Numbered from the stretch's first letter, positions 40,100 through 52,692 are shown. The stretch is 64,000 nt of DNA from Troglohyphantes excavatus (GCA_963932185.1 OZ010674.1:64205149-64269148), one strand, 5' to 3'. Numbers and translations are program-made. The notes: generated by a model from the letters alone, not told the origin.

Positions 40100-42390
40100 T
40101 GGGTTAAAAGAGCATTTAGCTGATTTTGCATCTGGGCTACTAATTTTGCAAAAGAAACTTCACAATACTTTAAAGAAATTTGATGAATTATGATAAGTAG
40201 TATATGAGAGGGGAAAGCATAAAGAAGGTCATTTGAAAGAACGTAGACATCAATGAGGCCTTCCGGTTCCACTCAATCTTAGATGGAAGCACTCATAAGA
40301 TGTCTTTGGAAGCAAAACCCTAGAATAATAAATTGATATTCCAATAATTATATTAACAATAGTTAAGTTTTCACCATTTCGCGATTTACTCAAAAAGAAG
40401 TTAAAAGAGCATTTAGCTGATTTTGCATCTGGGCTACTCATTTTGCAAAAGAAACTTCACAATACTTTAAAGAAATTTGATGAATTATGATAAGTAGTAT
40501 ATGAGAGGGGAAAGCATAAAGAAGGTCATTTGAAAGAACGTAGACATCAATGAGGCCTTCCGGTTCCACTCAATCTTAGATGGAAGCACTCATAAGATGT
40601 CTTTGGAAGCAAATCCCTAGAATAATAAATTGATATTCCAATAATTATATTAACAATAGTTAAGTTTTCACCATTTCGCGATTTACTCAAAAAGAAGTTA
40701 AAAGAGCATTTAGCTGATTTTGCATCTGGGCTACTCATTTTGCAAAAGAAACTTCACAATACTTTAAAGAAATTTGATGAATTATGATAAGTAGTATATG
40801 AGAGGGGAAAGCATAAAGAAGGTCATTTGAAAGAACGTAGACATCAATGAGGCCTTCCGGTTCCACTCAATCTTAGATGGAAGCACTCATAAGATGTCTT
40901 TGGAAGCAAAACCCTAGAATAATAAATTGATATTCCAATAATTATATTAACAATAGTTAAGTTTTCACCATTTCGCGATTTACTCAAAAAGAAGTTAAAA
41001 GAGCATTTAGCTGATTTTGCATCTGGGCTACTCATTTTGCAAAAGAAACTTCACAATACTTTAAAGAAATTTGATGAATTATGATAAGTAGTATATGAGA
41101 GGGGAAAGCATAAAGAAGGTCATTTGAAAGAACGTAGACATCAATGAGGCCTTCCGGTTCCACTCAATCTTAGATGGAAGCACTCATAAGATGTCTTTGG
41201 AAGCAAAACCCTAGAATAATAAATTGATATTCCAATAATTATATTAACAATAGTTAAGTTTTCACCATTTCGCGATTTACTCAAAAAGAAGTTAAAAGAG
41301 CATTTAGCTGATTTTGCATCTGGGCTACTCATTTTGCAAAAGAAACTTCACAATACTTTAAAGAAATTTGATGAATTATGATAAGTAGTATATGAGAGGG
41401 GAAAGCATAAAGAAGGTCATTTGAAAGAACGTAGACATCAATGAGGCCTTCCGGTTCCACTCAATCTTAGATGGAAGCACTCATAAGATGTCTTTGGAAG
41501 CAAAACCCTAGAATAATAAATTGATATTCCAATAATTATATTAACAATAGTTAAGTTTTCACCATTTCGCGATTTACTCAAAAAGAAGTTAAAAGAGCAT
41601 TTAGCTGATTTTGCATCTGGGCTACTCATTTTGCAAAAGAAACTTCACAATACTTTAAAGAAATTTGATGAATTATGATAAGTAGTATATGAGAGGGGAA
41701 AGCATAAAGAAGGTCATTTGAAAGAACGTAGACATCAATGAGGCCTTCCGGTTCCACTCAATCTTAGATGGAAGCACTCATAAGATGTCTTTGGAAGCAA
41801 AACCCTAGAATAATAAATTGATATTCCAATAATTATATTAACAATAGTTAAGTTTTCACCATTTCGCGATTTACTCAAAAAGAAGTTAAAAGAGCATTTA
41901 GCTGATTTTGCATCTGGGCTACTCATTTTGCAAAAGAAACTTCACAATACTTTAAAGAAATTTGATGAATTATGATAAGTAGTATATGAGAGGGGAAAGC
42001 ATAAAGAAGGTCATTTGAAAGAACGTAGACATCAATGAGGCCTTCCGGTTCCACTCAATCTTAGATGGAAGCACTCATAAGATGTCTTTGGAAGCAAAAC
42101 CCTAGAATAATAAATTGATATTCCAATAATTATATTAACAATAGTTAAGTTTTCACCATTTCGCGATTTACTCAAAAAAAAGTTAAAAGAGCATTTATCT
42201 GATTTTGCATCTGGGCTACTCATTTTGCAAAAGAAACTTCACAATACTTTAAAGAAATTTGATGAATTATGATAAGTAGTATATGAGAGGGGAAAGCATA
42301 AAGAAGGTCATTTGAAAGAACATATGCATCAGTGAGGCCTTCCGGTTCCTCTCAATCTTCTGTAGAAACACGCATCAGGCGTCTTTAGAA
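40100..42390 (+). repeat. 297-bp satellite, about 7.6 units
   Basis: Units repeat exactly every 297 bp between about 40120 and 42330, with only occasional single-base differences (AAATCCC for AAACCC in unit 2, two changes near 42178-42198). The outermost units are diverged at both edges, as expected when unequal exchange homogenises the middle. Each unit contains TGAGGCCTTCCGGTTCCACT and TTTCGCGATTTACTCAAAAA. A 63-codon minus-strand frame occurs in each unit but has no coding support. Confidence 0.92.
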
Positions 42391-42643
42391 GTAAAACTCT
42401 AAAATAATAAATTGCTATGCCAATAATTAAAAATGGATCTTATTGGCAATTCCGTGCAAAGAGAACTTTCTTGATTTATTGGTTCCAATACTAAACTTAA
42501 AAGCTTTTTTAGCACTGATGGATGTCAACCTAATAAATTTAACTTTGTTCTTTTGGATTTTTTAAACATATTTTACTATAAATAAAATTTATTCTGAGAA
42601 ACTTCGCCATATTTTTACACTTATACCTATTAACTCTGTCGAA
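42391..42643. promoter_or_regulatory. Upstream region of IR gene C
   Basis: AT-rich sequence between the satellite and the start codon. No clear TATA box is placed correctly. The satellite ends about 250 bp from the ATG. Confidence 0.3.
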
Positions 42644-45600
42644 ATGAAGAAATACCGTGCAAGATATGTAACCGTAAGTTTTTTAGATTCTATTTCTTTG
42701 TTATTCAATAAACAATTTATTGTTATTTTTTGATAAACATATTAAAATATGTTGATCAATAAATTAGTACTTTGCCGAATTTTTTTCTAAGCAAAATGTG
42801 GAATTGATAAAAATTTGGGTTTTTTCAGTTTTAATTACTTTTTTAAACATGAAAATGAGGTATGTTTTTTCACTAATAATTTCAAAATGTATATTTTATA
42901 TATTTCCATTTTGTTTCAGTATTATTCTTAACATCTTTTTTTGTTTAAATTGTTTTGTGATTAGCTATTGTTAAGCCTTTATTCACATTTTATTTAATTT
43001 CGCTTAAATAAAGAGTGTCGATTATTTTTCTAAAAATTCATTTTCAAGAAATTAAAACAATGTTGATATTTATACAAAGAAAATATTTTTTAAATAAAAA
43101 TTACATCTCAAAATAATTCCTTAGTAAAAACAAATTTTAAATTATTTTGACTATTGAAGAGGCAAGCGCAAGAAGTGGTTAACTAATAAAAATCCCTTTC
43201 CAAGATAAACAGATTTTTCACTGACAACAATCTTGAAGAAAAGGGTCGCTGTCCGTTGAGCATCCACTATTGGTCGCCAAGGAAAAAATTTCCACTTTGC
43301 TTTTCATTATTCATAGACCGGGAGCGTGATTGGAAGTTAACAAAATTGGCGCATTTTCGCACATTTGGCAATGTTTGCTTAATGAAATCGAACCATTATA
43401 AATGAAATATATACTTTTCACTGCTCTGTATCTGCCTAAATAAATCAAGCAGCCATACAATTTTGAGGGAAGACGCATCTACATCAGCTTTCATCTACAT
43501 CAAAATTAGATTTTTTCAAAATTATTAGTCAACCCTTTCTTCTACTTGACCCTTCAATTGAATACTACTATACTGACCAGATATTTTTTTTAATTTAGTT
43601 ATATACATTTGGTATTGTTTCTTTTAGTGGTCCCCTTTTGCGACATTTACATATGGAAAGGACAACCAAACGATAATTGGGGGAATCGTTAGCGATATTT
43701 ATGAAGGCATGAAAACATTCATGGGTCATTTTGAGTAAGTATATTTTATTCAAATATTAAATCAGATATTTAACCAATCTTGATGGGCTTAGAATTAGGT
43801 CGCCATTATTTGTATTTGAATTATTATTTTTGTTGGTAAATACTTCTATTTTGACGTGAATCCATCTTTAAAATCTGCCCGGGTACAGCAAGTTATTGAC
43901 ATAAATATGCGTGCCATAAAAAGCGTTGATATTTCAGAGCCCAATAACTTGAAGGGGAATCATCCTATAAAGATAAATTACAACCATCGTGTTGAGAAAA
44001 ATATGTCGCTGAGTGATCATTAATCCACTGGTCCTTCTGACCTTTGTACTGCTTGGGAAAGAAAAGAGTCACATTTCGAGCATACGCTGACATGTTGAAC
44101 TACTGTAACTTCAGCTCTAAACGCCGGGTCGTGGCAAGTGCTTTCTTATATTTAATAGAAATACGAGTATTGCAATTCCATTTGATTATCTGACAGTTTA
44201 AACCATTTGTGTGACAGTTGCTTGGAGTGGAAAATGATAATTTGTCAAAAATTTAACTATAACGCTAAAATATCTCACTGAAATTCAACTGCGACTCAGT
44301 AAACTTAAACAACTTGAAAGAGCATTTCAAGACAAACAAAACCGTGCTAATAAATCTAAATTTATGGCAAGTATAGACTAAATGTTCACGAATCAAGCCT
44401 TACGTTTCTTTTGAAACTATTTCTTTCCGATTTTTATAGGTTTGTATTTTTAAAAAATTTTAATCATAACAAATACTATGAAAGTTTTGGTCAGGTTATA
44501 TTCTACTATAGAATAGTCAAGCAATTAAATGGTGGTCAGAAAATAAAGTGTATTAAACAGCTAATGTATGCGCGAGATAGAATAGTCAGGTAATATATAC
44601 TATAGTATGGTCAGGCGATTGAATGGTTATAAAACAAGGTAGTTTCTATCACACACGATAGCATGATCAGAGGAGGGAGTGAATTAGTAACCAACAGGGT
44701 CGATGTTGCTCACTTTCCTCTACACGATGGTAGGCCATTTATTTCTCTAGGATTTTTGCAACTGGAGCTTTAAAATATTAACACTTTTATGTCACACGCA
44801 CATTTTCGAAGCGTGGTTATGCAACAAATATGCTGCTCTGTGATCAAATGATATACGTAATTTTTAATTAAATATTACCATATTAATGTCATTATGAGTA
44901 TATTATACTCCAATATTGCCTACAGCTATGAACCACAGCTCCAACCGGATAACACTTTTGGAGCCAAGCTGCCTAACGGATCATTTACTGGAATGATAGG
45001 TGCGTCGTATTACAATGTAAGTATGCTATCTTATAACATTTATATTTTTATATAGGTGAAAATACATGAGAGCCATCTGAAGGCATTGCTTCCTTCACCA
45101 TTGACATATACACTTTTATTCAAAATGTGTAATTTGTACATATAAATATACAGATACTTGAAGAGGTAACATTCCGAGCTAACTTTCTTATAAAATTGTT
45201 ATATAAACAAAAAAAATTAAATACTCAGTTCAAAATTAAATATATTAATTACAGTAACCTCTCATTCAACTAGATGAAATACGTGTTCTCTGCCACAATC
45301 TTCGATTTGGTGCAGATGCTTGATTTTTAAAAAGGAAGTAAATAATCGTGGTGCAATTGCTACACAAACTTGTGGTTGTATAGTAATTGCATTGATAAAA
45401 CGTTCCATATCATGTTTATATTTTTGTGTATTTTATCCCCTTAAAAAGGCATCTTTCTTAGTTTCAGAAGGCAGACATTATAAAGTTGTACTTTCTGTTT
45501 CGTGTATTTTATATTTAAAAAAAAAATCCTGAAATATATATTTCGAATCTACATGTATTTTTTATATACATTTGTGTGCATTTTGCCTATATGAAGTGCA

Positions 45601-48600
45601 TTTCTTTGATTCGGGAAACAAACATTTCTAAATCGCTTTTTATATTTCGTGTATTTATCCTCATACAAGTATGTTTACATAGGCATATTTCACCCAGCAA
45701 AAAATATCAGCATTAAACCTTCATCAAAATTGGGAACTTCAGCATTTTATAAAGCAACTTACACAAAAAACTACAGTGTTTTTTAAAGTTTTAATTTTTC
45801 TACAAAATATCTTTAAAATTTCTACATTTTTCTGTCAATAATTTCAACCAAATCATATATATTATTTCCCTAGTAATGATCCTTTTCGCTCCTTAGACGG
45901 AACGAATCTTAACACATGAGGTTTCAAAAGAAAGATAATTTCATGGACCAGAGACGAATATTACTGTCATATCATAAATGACAACATTTTTTTTAATGCG
46001 TTTAAAATAATTCATGTTAACTTAGTTTTAAACAAGCCGTTGATAATGCTGCCATCTAAGGAGCAGATTGTTAAACTTTTTTGTATTTATTGGCTCTAAC
46101 GAATGGATGTGTGATATGCATGAGATTGCTCACGTGATAATTATCGCACGGGCATGCTAGTTTATTTTATATTTCGAATATTTTACCCTTATAAAATTAT
46201 ATATTTTTGTTTCAAGGTACAGTTCATTAGGCACCACTTTTTTCATACATTTTACCCTCTAATAAAGTCGTTTTATTTATTTCAGGAGACAGATATTATG
46301 GGGCCATGCCAGGTGAGCGAGCAACGTTCTTTCGTTTTGGAGTTCACCGTACCTTTGGGTTACTCGCAACTCAGCATAATATCAGGGATTGGGCCAACCC
46401 AGAAACACCCGTTCCTCATATTTGGGATTTTTTCATTACCTGTAAGGAGCCGTTCTGTCCAGTACTCTACAACCTAGGCCACCCACCCTTTTTCTTCTAT
46501 TTCGGTGATATAAACCACCAATTTTGTATTTATTATTGTAGACCGCCGTTGAGATCTTTGTGTACATATGTTTCTTTGTGATTCGAAATGGTCCAATGTA
46601 CTTTATAATTTCGTTTTACAGAAGTTTAAATTTAATTGTTTTACGTATCAACCACGAGGAGATAAATTGAAGTTTTAGCTATTTTTTTAACTCTATTTTT
46701 TGTTGCCGTTTCACGCCATACGTCTAACCCAAAAGTACCCTTCACTGTCACGAGTATCTCTACTGCAAGATTAATATAACTCTTAGAATGTTGATTCTTT
46801 AAAATTAAAAATTAAACTAAATTCTACTGCTTTAATAAATTTCTTAAGTAATAAAATAAATCGCAAATTCTTATTAAGGTGAAAATCTTGTATAGAAAAA
46901 TATTTTTTTTTAATATTCAATGCTTGCTTTTAATAGAAATTATCTTCGTATAGGTCTGGATAGCGCTACTTTTGTCAATAGCATTTGTGTCGGCAGCCAC
47001 AACTCTTATCTACCATGTATTACCAGCTGTTGAAAAAAGACCGATCCCAGAAGTCTATTCAAAATATTTTTTTGAATTCACAGCAAGCTTATTGGATGAA
47101 AGTAAGTAACATCGCCAATAATTAAAATAAAAAACATAAATATCTCTATTAATATTCAACATTAAGCGTTAAAACTACCCTGGTTATGTTTTAAAATTGC
47201 TTCAAGCGATGTTTGGCGAAAAATCACCCCTTTTAATAGAATATTAAAATTATATTTGTTGGTATTTTGAGGTTAAAATTAAATATTTTTTTGTAGATAT
47301 GGATTAAAATTACGCGTGATATTTAAATTTACAACAGAAGATTCTAAGAATCGTAGTACGTTATTTACTCTGGTAGGCATTCTCCTGGAACCTCTTTTTT
47401 GAGTTTCTAGCTATTTTAGTTCTATGTCGACTTCTTGGCGAACATTATCACTGCATTCGCCAAGTGCATGCATGTAGAAATATTCGATTTGGATTTAGAA
47501 ACCGGCACACAAGACATGGTTCCTTTGATGTATTATGCTAATTTCGAAATGCCTAGATTTTGATAAATACATTTTTAAATACTATTTACAGATTTCGGAT
47601 CGAGTGACAGATGGTTTACGAGACACATCTGCCATTCGCCAAGTTTTCGATTAATCCAGTTCACCTGGTTTATTGGCCCGTGTCTCGTTCTTCTGTACTC
47701 GTACCAAGGAGGCATCATATCTGCTTTCGCCGCCAACAAGTTGAAGCCGAAGATTGCATCTCTTGAAGAATTAGTAGAGGACGAATCTATTGGTATCATC
47801 ACATACCAAGGTGCTTATACACAAACCTTTTTCGAGGTATGTTGTTTTAATTTCTGAAACTGGAAATCGAAGTAAACTTTTGAAGTGTCGACGCGAATCC
47901 ATCAAACTTAGCCTAGAATAAGAGAACTTTATTGGGACGTAAAATTAATTATTAAAGTCAAAGAAATTAGATAAGAGGGGATCTACGGATGTACCGTACG
48001 TATTTTTTTAAAGACTTCTTATTTTATTATTTAAAAATAGTTTATTACAAATATAGGCACTTATCTTTAAAGATATATCATATATTACACAATAAAGACA
48101 TCGCGAAATGTTCCTTTTCGAATCTTAAAAACAATGGGAGCTATATTCAAACGTTTGATTGTTCCTTTAATTTTTCTTGCCACTTTATATAATTGAACAT
48201 AGAAAATGTCCTTCTACTTTACAAAATATGCCGACATTTATACTTTATACAGGGTATTCTATAAAGGACACCCTAATTATAAAATTAAATAAATCGGAAA
48301 CGGAGACAGATATAATAGTGAAACAAGTGCTATATTTATTTTGAAATCCGTAAAAATCGACACAAATTTTTTAAGATTAGTTACAAACGTTGCCGACAGG
48401 TGGAGCTCTACGTATGGATTGGCCTCCATACTCACACGATCTTACCCCTGCAACTACTTATTGTACGGCACATTGTAGAGCAGTATTTTCTAGAACAATC
48501 TTGGAATACTGGACCAGCTTCAACAGTTGATCTGTGAGACATGTGCGTCCATTTCTGTTCACACACTAAAGATGTTGAGGAAAAATTCATTCTTCGTTTG

Positions 48601-50471
48601 TGGTGCCATCTCTGCTACGAAAGGTGCACAATTTGAAATCGATTGTGAAGTGATCGCAACGACTGCTTGCAAAGGACAGTCTATAGTCCATTTCTCCAAC
48701 TCTGTACTGCGACTACAGCGTACAACACCACATTTCAACAACATTAGTAACTAATTTTAAAACTCTTGTATCAGATTTTTATGGCTTTTAAAATAAGCAT
48801 CTTACTTCTTTCACTGTTCTATCTCTCTCCGTTTCCGAGTTATTTAATTTTAAAATCAGGGAGTCCTATGCGGAACACCCTGTAATTAAACACATACATT
48901 TCTTGTGTACTATAGTTAGTTATTTACGTATATGTGTCACTACTCTTTAAATTCAGAAGGAATCAAAGAGGATTCATATTGTAGGTGTTTTCTAACTTAA
49001 CGGATGGTTATTTTTCAGAACTTGAATGATACCAGATACACGTCTATCTGGGACAGAATGAAAGACAACCTGATCCAATGGGACCTGGCGGGGTCGGTGC
49101 CCCAGTGGATGGACGAGGTGGAAAAGAACAGGATGGTCTTCATGCAGGAGAGTACGTACATGAGGCACATAGTTGGCTACAGGTTCCTCAAGACAGGGAA
49201 GTGTGGCCTCAGAGTATCTACCATCGACGCGGGTGCTACGAGTATCGCTATGGGATTCAGGAAAGAGTACCACAGTACGGATATTTTCAAACAATTTAAT
49301 AGAGGGTACGTATGTCCAACACAGTACACTGATAAAAATATGAACTTGAAAATAAGTAAAATGTACTCATTTTTGATTGCATTCTATTCTTATCATAGCT
49401 CCGAATACATAAGTTTCATTTTTGAAAAAGACATGCACTCGAAAATAAGTAAACATGAATAAAAGGAACAGTTGCTTGCAAAACATAGGCTGTCTTCATA
49501 AATAACTTTCAGTAATTTCAAGAATTACAACCGGGAATCGAACCCAAACCATCTACCTAATGTCGTCAGCACCGAAGTCCTGGGCCATATCCGTTGTACT
49601 ACGGGAGTTACGCGAAAAACTTATACATAAACAGAAGTAATGTTAAAAAAGGCGTGGCAAAAGAATGGGAAGTAAGATAATTGAGTCCTAATAACTCAGT
49701 TTTCATTTAAGCAATCGACATGAAATGTTGCGGAAAACCATCTTCTTAAAAACTATTTTGAGTTTCTCAGGTCCCCTTGTTAAGGTGGCTTGAACAAAAG
49801 CTGAAATTAGCAATATTAAATCCCACTGCTTATTTTTGAGAAAGTACGATTACTTAAATTTGAGCACGTCACCGCTCATTTACGATGCAATTGCACTCAA
49901 AGAAAAACGACTATGTCCATGCACTCATTTTTAAGCACATTTTTTTTACAGTGTAGCCAGTGGCATAACGTTTGTTATCGTGGCCCTCATACCAGCGTTT
50001 TTTACTTTTCTGAAGTTTGTTTGGGGGGATACAGAGAATTCTCTAATAAACCAATGTTATAATTGCAGGCTTCGTCGCTTCACCGAAGGAGATCTGTATC
50101 ATTTGAGACTACTGCATTCGAATCTGTACTACGACATCTGTGCCAGAGAGAGTGCCTCAGTTGTCAAAGCTCTCAATCTGTCAGACCTGTTCGGGGCATT
50201 CATTATACTGGTGGCTGGAAATGCACTTTCGTTGATTGTGTTCTTTATTGAACGGCGGGTCAAAAAAATATCTAGCACGAAGATTGAACTGTGGGTCAAC
50301 AAAAAACCTAACGCAAAGATCAAACTGTGGGTGAACAAAAAATCAAACACTAAACTGTGGGTCAACAAAAAACCTAACGAAAAGATCAAGCTGTGGGTCA
50401 ACAAAAAATCAAACACTGAACTGTGGGTTAACAAAAGATCCGTCAGAAGAATTGAAATGCAGGTCAATTAA
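42644..50471 (+). CDS. Ionotropic receptor (IR) gene C, complete, 8 coding exons
   Basis: Predicted 488-residue ligand-gated cation channel. Exons: 42644-42673 (ATG plus 9 codons), 43628-43734, 44926-45016, 46286-46441, 46954-47101, 47592-47836, 49019-49305, 50069-50471. All have AG acceptors and GT donors and the phases join in one frame. Ligand-binding lobe S1 spans about residues 11-128 (WSPFATFTYGK, FTVPLGYSQLSII), TM1 129-150 (VWIALLLSIAFVSAATTLIY), pore and TM2 about 190-226 (GPCLVLLYSYQGGIISAFAA), S2 about 227-390, TM3 about 397-419 (LFGAFIILVAGNALSLIVFF). There is no large amino-terminal domain. The cytoplasmic tail (about 424-488) is a tandem repeat of LWVNKK units. Exon structure matches genes A and B. 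The ligand is unknown. Confidence 0.9.
43741..44925. other. Intron 2 of IR gene C
   Basis: No transposon is recognised. ATAGAATAGTCAAGCAATTAAATGG, GAATAGTCAGGTAATATATA and TATGGTCAGGCGATTGAATGG (about 44509-44625) are three diverged units of a ~60-bp tandem repeat. Confidence 0.45.
45017..46285. other. Intron 3 of IR gene C
   Basis: AT-rich. Near 45690 is a partial relative of the CCCAGCA MITE of 3955-4291 (CCCAGCAAAAAATATCAGC, TTAAACCTTCATCAAAATT). Nothing else is recognised. Confidence 0.45.
48250..48882 (+). mobile_element. Mariner/Tc1-like element, internally deleted
   Basis: TA lies on both sides (48248-48249 and 48883-48884). Termini CAGGGTATTCTATAAAGGAC and, inverted, CAGGGTGTTCCGCATAGGAC continue as inverted repeats for about 60 bp (ATTAAATAAATCGGAAACGGAGA). 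Inside, about 48414-48450 encodes DWPPYSHDLTP, the segment before the third catalytic Asp in Tc1/mariner transposases, followed by frameshifts. It is a dead copy in intron 6 of IR gene C. Confidence 0.7.
49327..49953 (+). mobile_element. CACTG-ended repeat, copy 5
   Basis: 627 bp from CACTGATAAAAATATGAACT to TTTTTTTTACAGTG, with TA on both sides (49325-49326 and 49954-49955). The tRNA-like centre is on the minus strand (about 49525-49610; GGGTTCGATTCCCGG as B box). It lies in intron 7 of IR gene C, 22 bp after the exon 7 donor, with copy 1 in the same orientation at the window start. Confidence 0.7.
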
Positions 50472-50570
50472 GAACTAACAGAAGAATTAAAAAGTGAAAC
50501 AACACAAGAATTAAACCGTGAGTCAACATAAGAAAGCATAGAACTGTAGGTCAACAAAACATCTAGGATA
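50275..50570 (+). repeat. Minisatellite forming the IR gene C tail and running past its stop
   Basis: Units of 33-39 bp around AACTGTGGGTCAACAAAAAA. Five encode LWVNKK/R in frame; a sixth is degenerate and supplies the stop (GTCAATTAA in place of GTCAACAAA). Decayed units continue to about 50570 (CCGTGAGTCAACATAAGA, GAACTGTAGGTCAACAAAAC). Confidence 0.85.
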
Positions 50571-50657
50571 AAAGCAATATAGAGTACTATTTAGATACAA
50601 TGCACACAGTGTCTTCATTTTCTTTTGTAAACACGTTACTATTACTTAAATGTCAAG

Positions 50658-50663
50658 AATAAA
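50658..50663 (+). terminator. Poly(A) signal of IR gene C
   Basis: AATAAA 187 bp after the stop codon. Confidence 0.45.
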
Positions 50664-51042
50664 GGTGGGTGAATACAAATTAGACTTGATGTTTAACCCT
50701 CCATTTCTCAATGCACATTCTAGTATGCACCTACTTTTGGGCTCTTAATATTTAAAAGAATGCTGACAATCGTATCTGTTGCCATCTAGTAATTTCTTAA
50801 GAACCTTTGAATACTAAATTTACAAATAGTTACAAAAATACAAGACATTTTAATTTTTAAAAATATGACAATTGTTGTTCTATCTTGTTAATATGCCCTA
50901 AAAAACTAAAAGTTAAAAAAAAAATTTAGTCACTGCCAAGTCCGATTTGGGTAATAGAGGGTGAAGATACAAACTGTATTATCCACTTTTCCTATATATT
51001 TACACTGAGCAAAATATGGAACACGAAGAACAAAAGTTTTAA

Positions 51043-51597
51043 GGGAGACCTGTGCACCAAATTAAGAAAAAAAATGCTCTTTTTTTTAGTATAAAACTAT
51101 GTTATATATATTTAAAAAGGTGTGTACAAAGTATCAAGGTGTTTCAAAGCAGTAGAAGAAAGATAACATGTGGTATTTACCTGTGTTTATTATACTATTT
51201 ATCACATGCCTACTTACTTTTTTTCTGGAACATTCGTCATTTACACGAAATAATTTTTTTTAATTTTGTTTACGTTTAAAATGCTAAGACTTTTTTTAAA
51301 AATTATTTAAAACTAAAGTGTTAGTATTTTTTGAAGCTTTAATATTTGTTTTATAAAGGCAGCTTTTTTTATTAAATTAAGTCATCAGTTATTTTTTTAA
51401 GAATTAATGAACATAAAAATGCGAACTTACAATTAGTTTTTGAAAAGCAATTAAAATACAAATCTGCTAAAATCTATTCATACGTCTGTAGTATATATAT
51501 AGTTTGATGTTATTTAATTAATTCGTTATTAAATAATTTTATTCATTTTAATTCATTATTAAAAAAATTAGAATTTGGGGCTCGGGGCCTGGCTTCC
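51043..51597. mobile_element. TTAA-flanked MITE, copy 2
   Basis: Between TTAA at 51039-51042 and 51598-51601. Termini GGGAGACCTGTGCACCAAA and, inverted, GGAAGCCAGGCCCCGAGCCCC. The body aligns with 10412-11104 (GTGTACAAAGTATCAAG, TTTCAAAGCAGTAGAAGAAA, ATTCGTCATTTAC, GTTTAAAATGCTAAG). The two copies are well diverged, so activity is old. Confidence 0.72.
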
Positions 51598-51601
51598 TTA
51601 A

Positions 51602-52066
51602 TTGTATACGATATGCTACCATTGTGAAGTTATAAAAACCCCAAGCAACAAAGATCATATTAAAAATAATATTCGATCTATTAAATTCCTTGAATACAAC
51701 GAAGACATTTTACTGGCAAGAAAAATGTATGTTAAATATAATACAACCTTTTGATGAAATGTGCATATATTTACAAAAAATAATAAAATTATAGAATGTA
51801 CAGCACGAAGTTACTGTTGTGTGCTTTGATGTTACTTATTCTGCGAGCAGGAGTCTCACGTGACGTCACAGCAAGGAAACAGCAAAGTTAAAATGTTTTT
51901 TTCGGTTCCACAGGAGTTATTACTAAGCGTGTGTGACCTAATTACACTATTTCGAACGAGTACAGTAAAAATTTGAGCGAATAAAGCAAAGAATATACCT
52001 TTTACATGGTTTGACTATACTGAGGTAGTAAGCACTGGATGGTAGAGTAAGCATTCCCCCATAACG
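51602..52066. other. Intergenic sequence
   Basis: Mostly AT-rich. A less AT-rich stretch at 51835-51960 has GTGACGTCAC (51860-51869), a palindrome containing the CRE core TGACGTCA. It could be promoter sequence for the small frame at 52067. Confidence 0.35.
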
Positions 52067-52692
52067 ATGCTGAAACTGCATTCATCCGAGCACAAATGTA
52101 AACTTCATTTCACCCCAATGGGAATATTCACTACAGTTATTACATTTGAGCTCACCGCTTTTCTTTCAACAGCGTTGTCTTCATTTCTCAACGGTCTGCT
52201 TCTTCTAGGTGCGAGTCTCCTATTCTATCTGAAACCACTGGGTAAAATATTCACTGACTATATTGCACGAGATTGAGTCATTACGACAAAACTTCCCCAA
52301 TGAGAGTATAATTTCCAACTATTATTTAGCTCAGTATCTGAAACATAATAATGCATATTATTAACTGTAACTGTAACTGTTTCTTTTATGTTTATTTACC
52401 ATTGCATTTCTGAAGAAGGCAGGCACATTTTCTTTTTCTAAATGATATTATGTAATTGTCAATAAATCTATACTATTTTAGTTTAGCAGATTTACTATTC
52501 AATAAATATATAATATTTTTTATTGTTTTGGCTGAGGGAGAGATCTGTGTTATATTAATTATTGGCTGGATCGTACTCGCCATCACGGCAGTTTTTATAA
52601 AGGAGAAGGTTTTGTTTTTGCTTGATTTGATCACAAAATTGTTAGGAATGTATCAATATCAAGTAATAGGACGATTATCGAAGCATTCTTAG
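52067..52692 (+). CDS. Candidate small two-exon membrane protein
   Basis: A 69-codon frame (52067-52276) has two hydrophobic stretches (GIFTTVITFELTAFLSTALS, NGLLLLGASLLFYL). A second frame ending at 52692 has another (CVILIIGWIVLAITAVFI) followed by KEKVLFLLDLITKLLG. A donor (CTGG|GTAAAATA, about 52240) and an acceptor (GGCTGAG before GGAGAGATCTG, about 52535) could join them. Codon choice looks more gene-like than the surroundings. No known family is recognised. This is weak: both could be chance frames. Confidence 0.22.

Noticed and set aside
40250..42223. Seven 63-codon minus-strand frames, identical and 297 bp apart
   Set aside because: One frame per satellite unit; no known domain, no splice context, edge units lose it.
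37930..42390. CRISPR-like regular direct repeats
   Set aside because: The 23-bp units have no unique spacers of fixed size and the 297-bp units are contiguous; the host is eukaryotic and no cas genes are present.
46154..46581. Two long frames around the IR gene C exon 4
   Set aside because: Only 46286-46441 is bounded by splice sites and conserved with gene B; the extensions are intron sequence.
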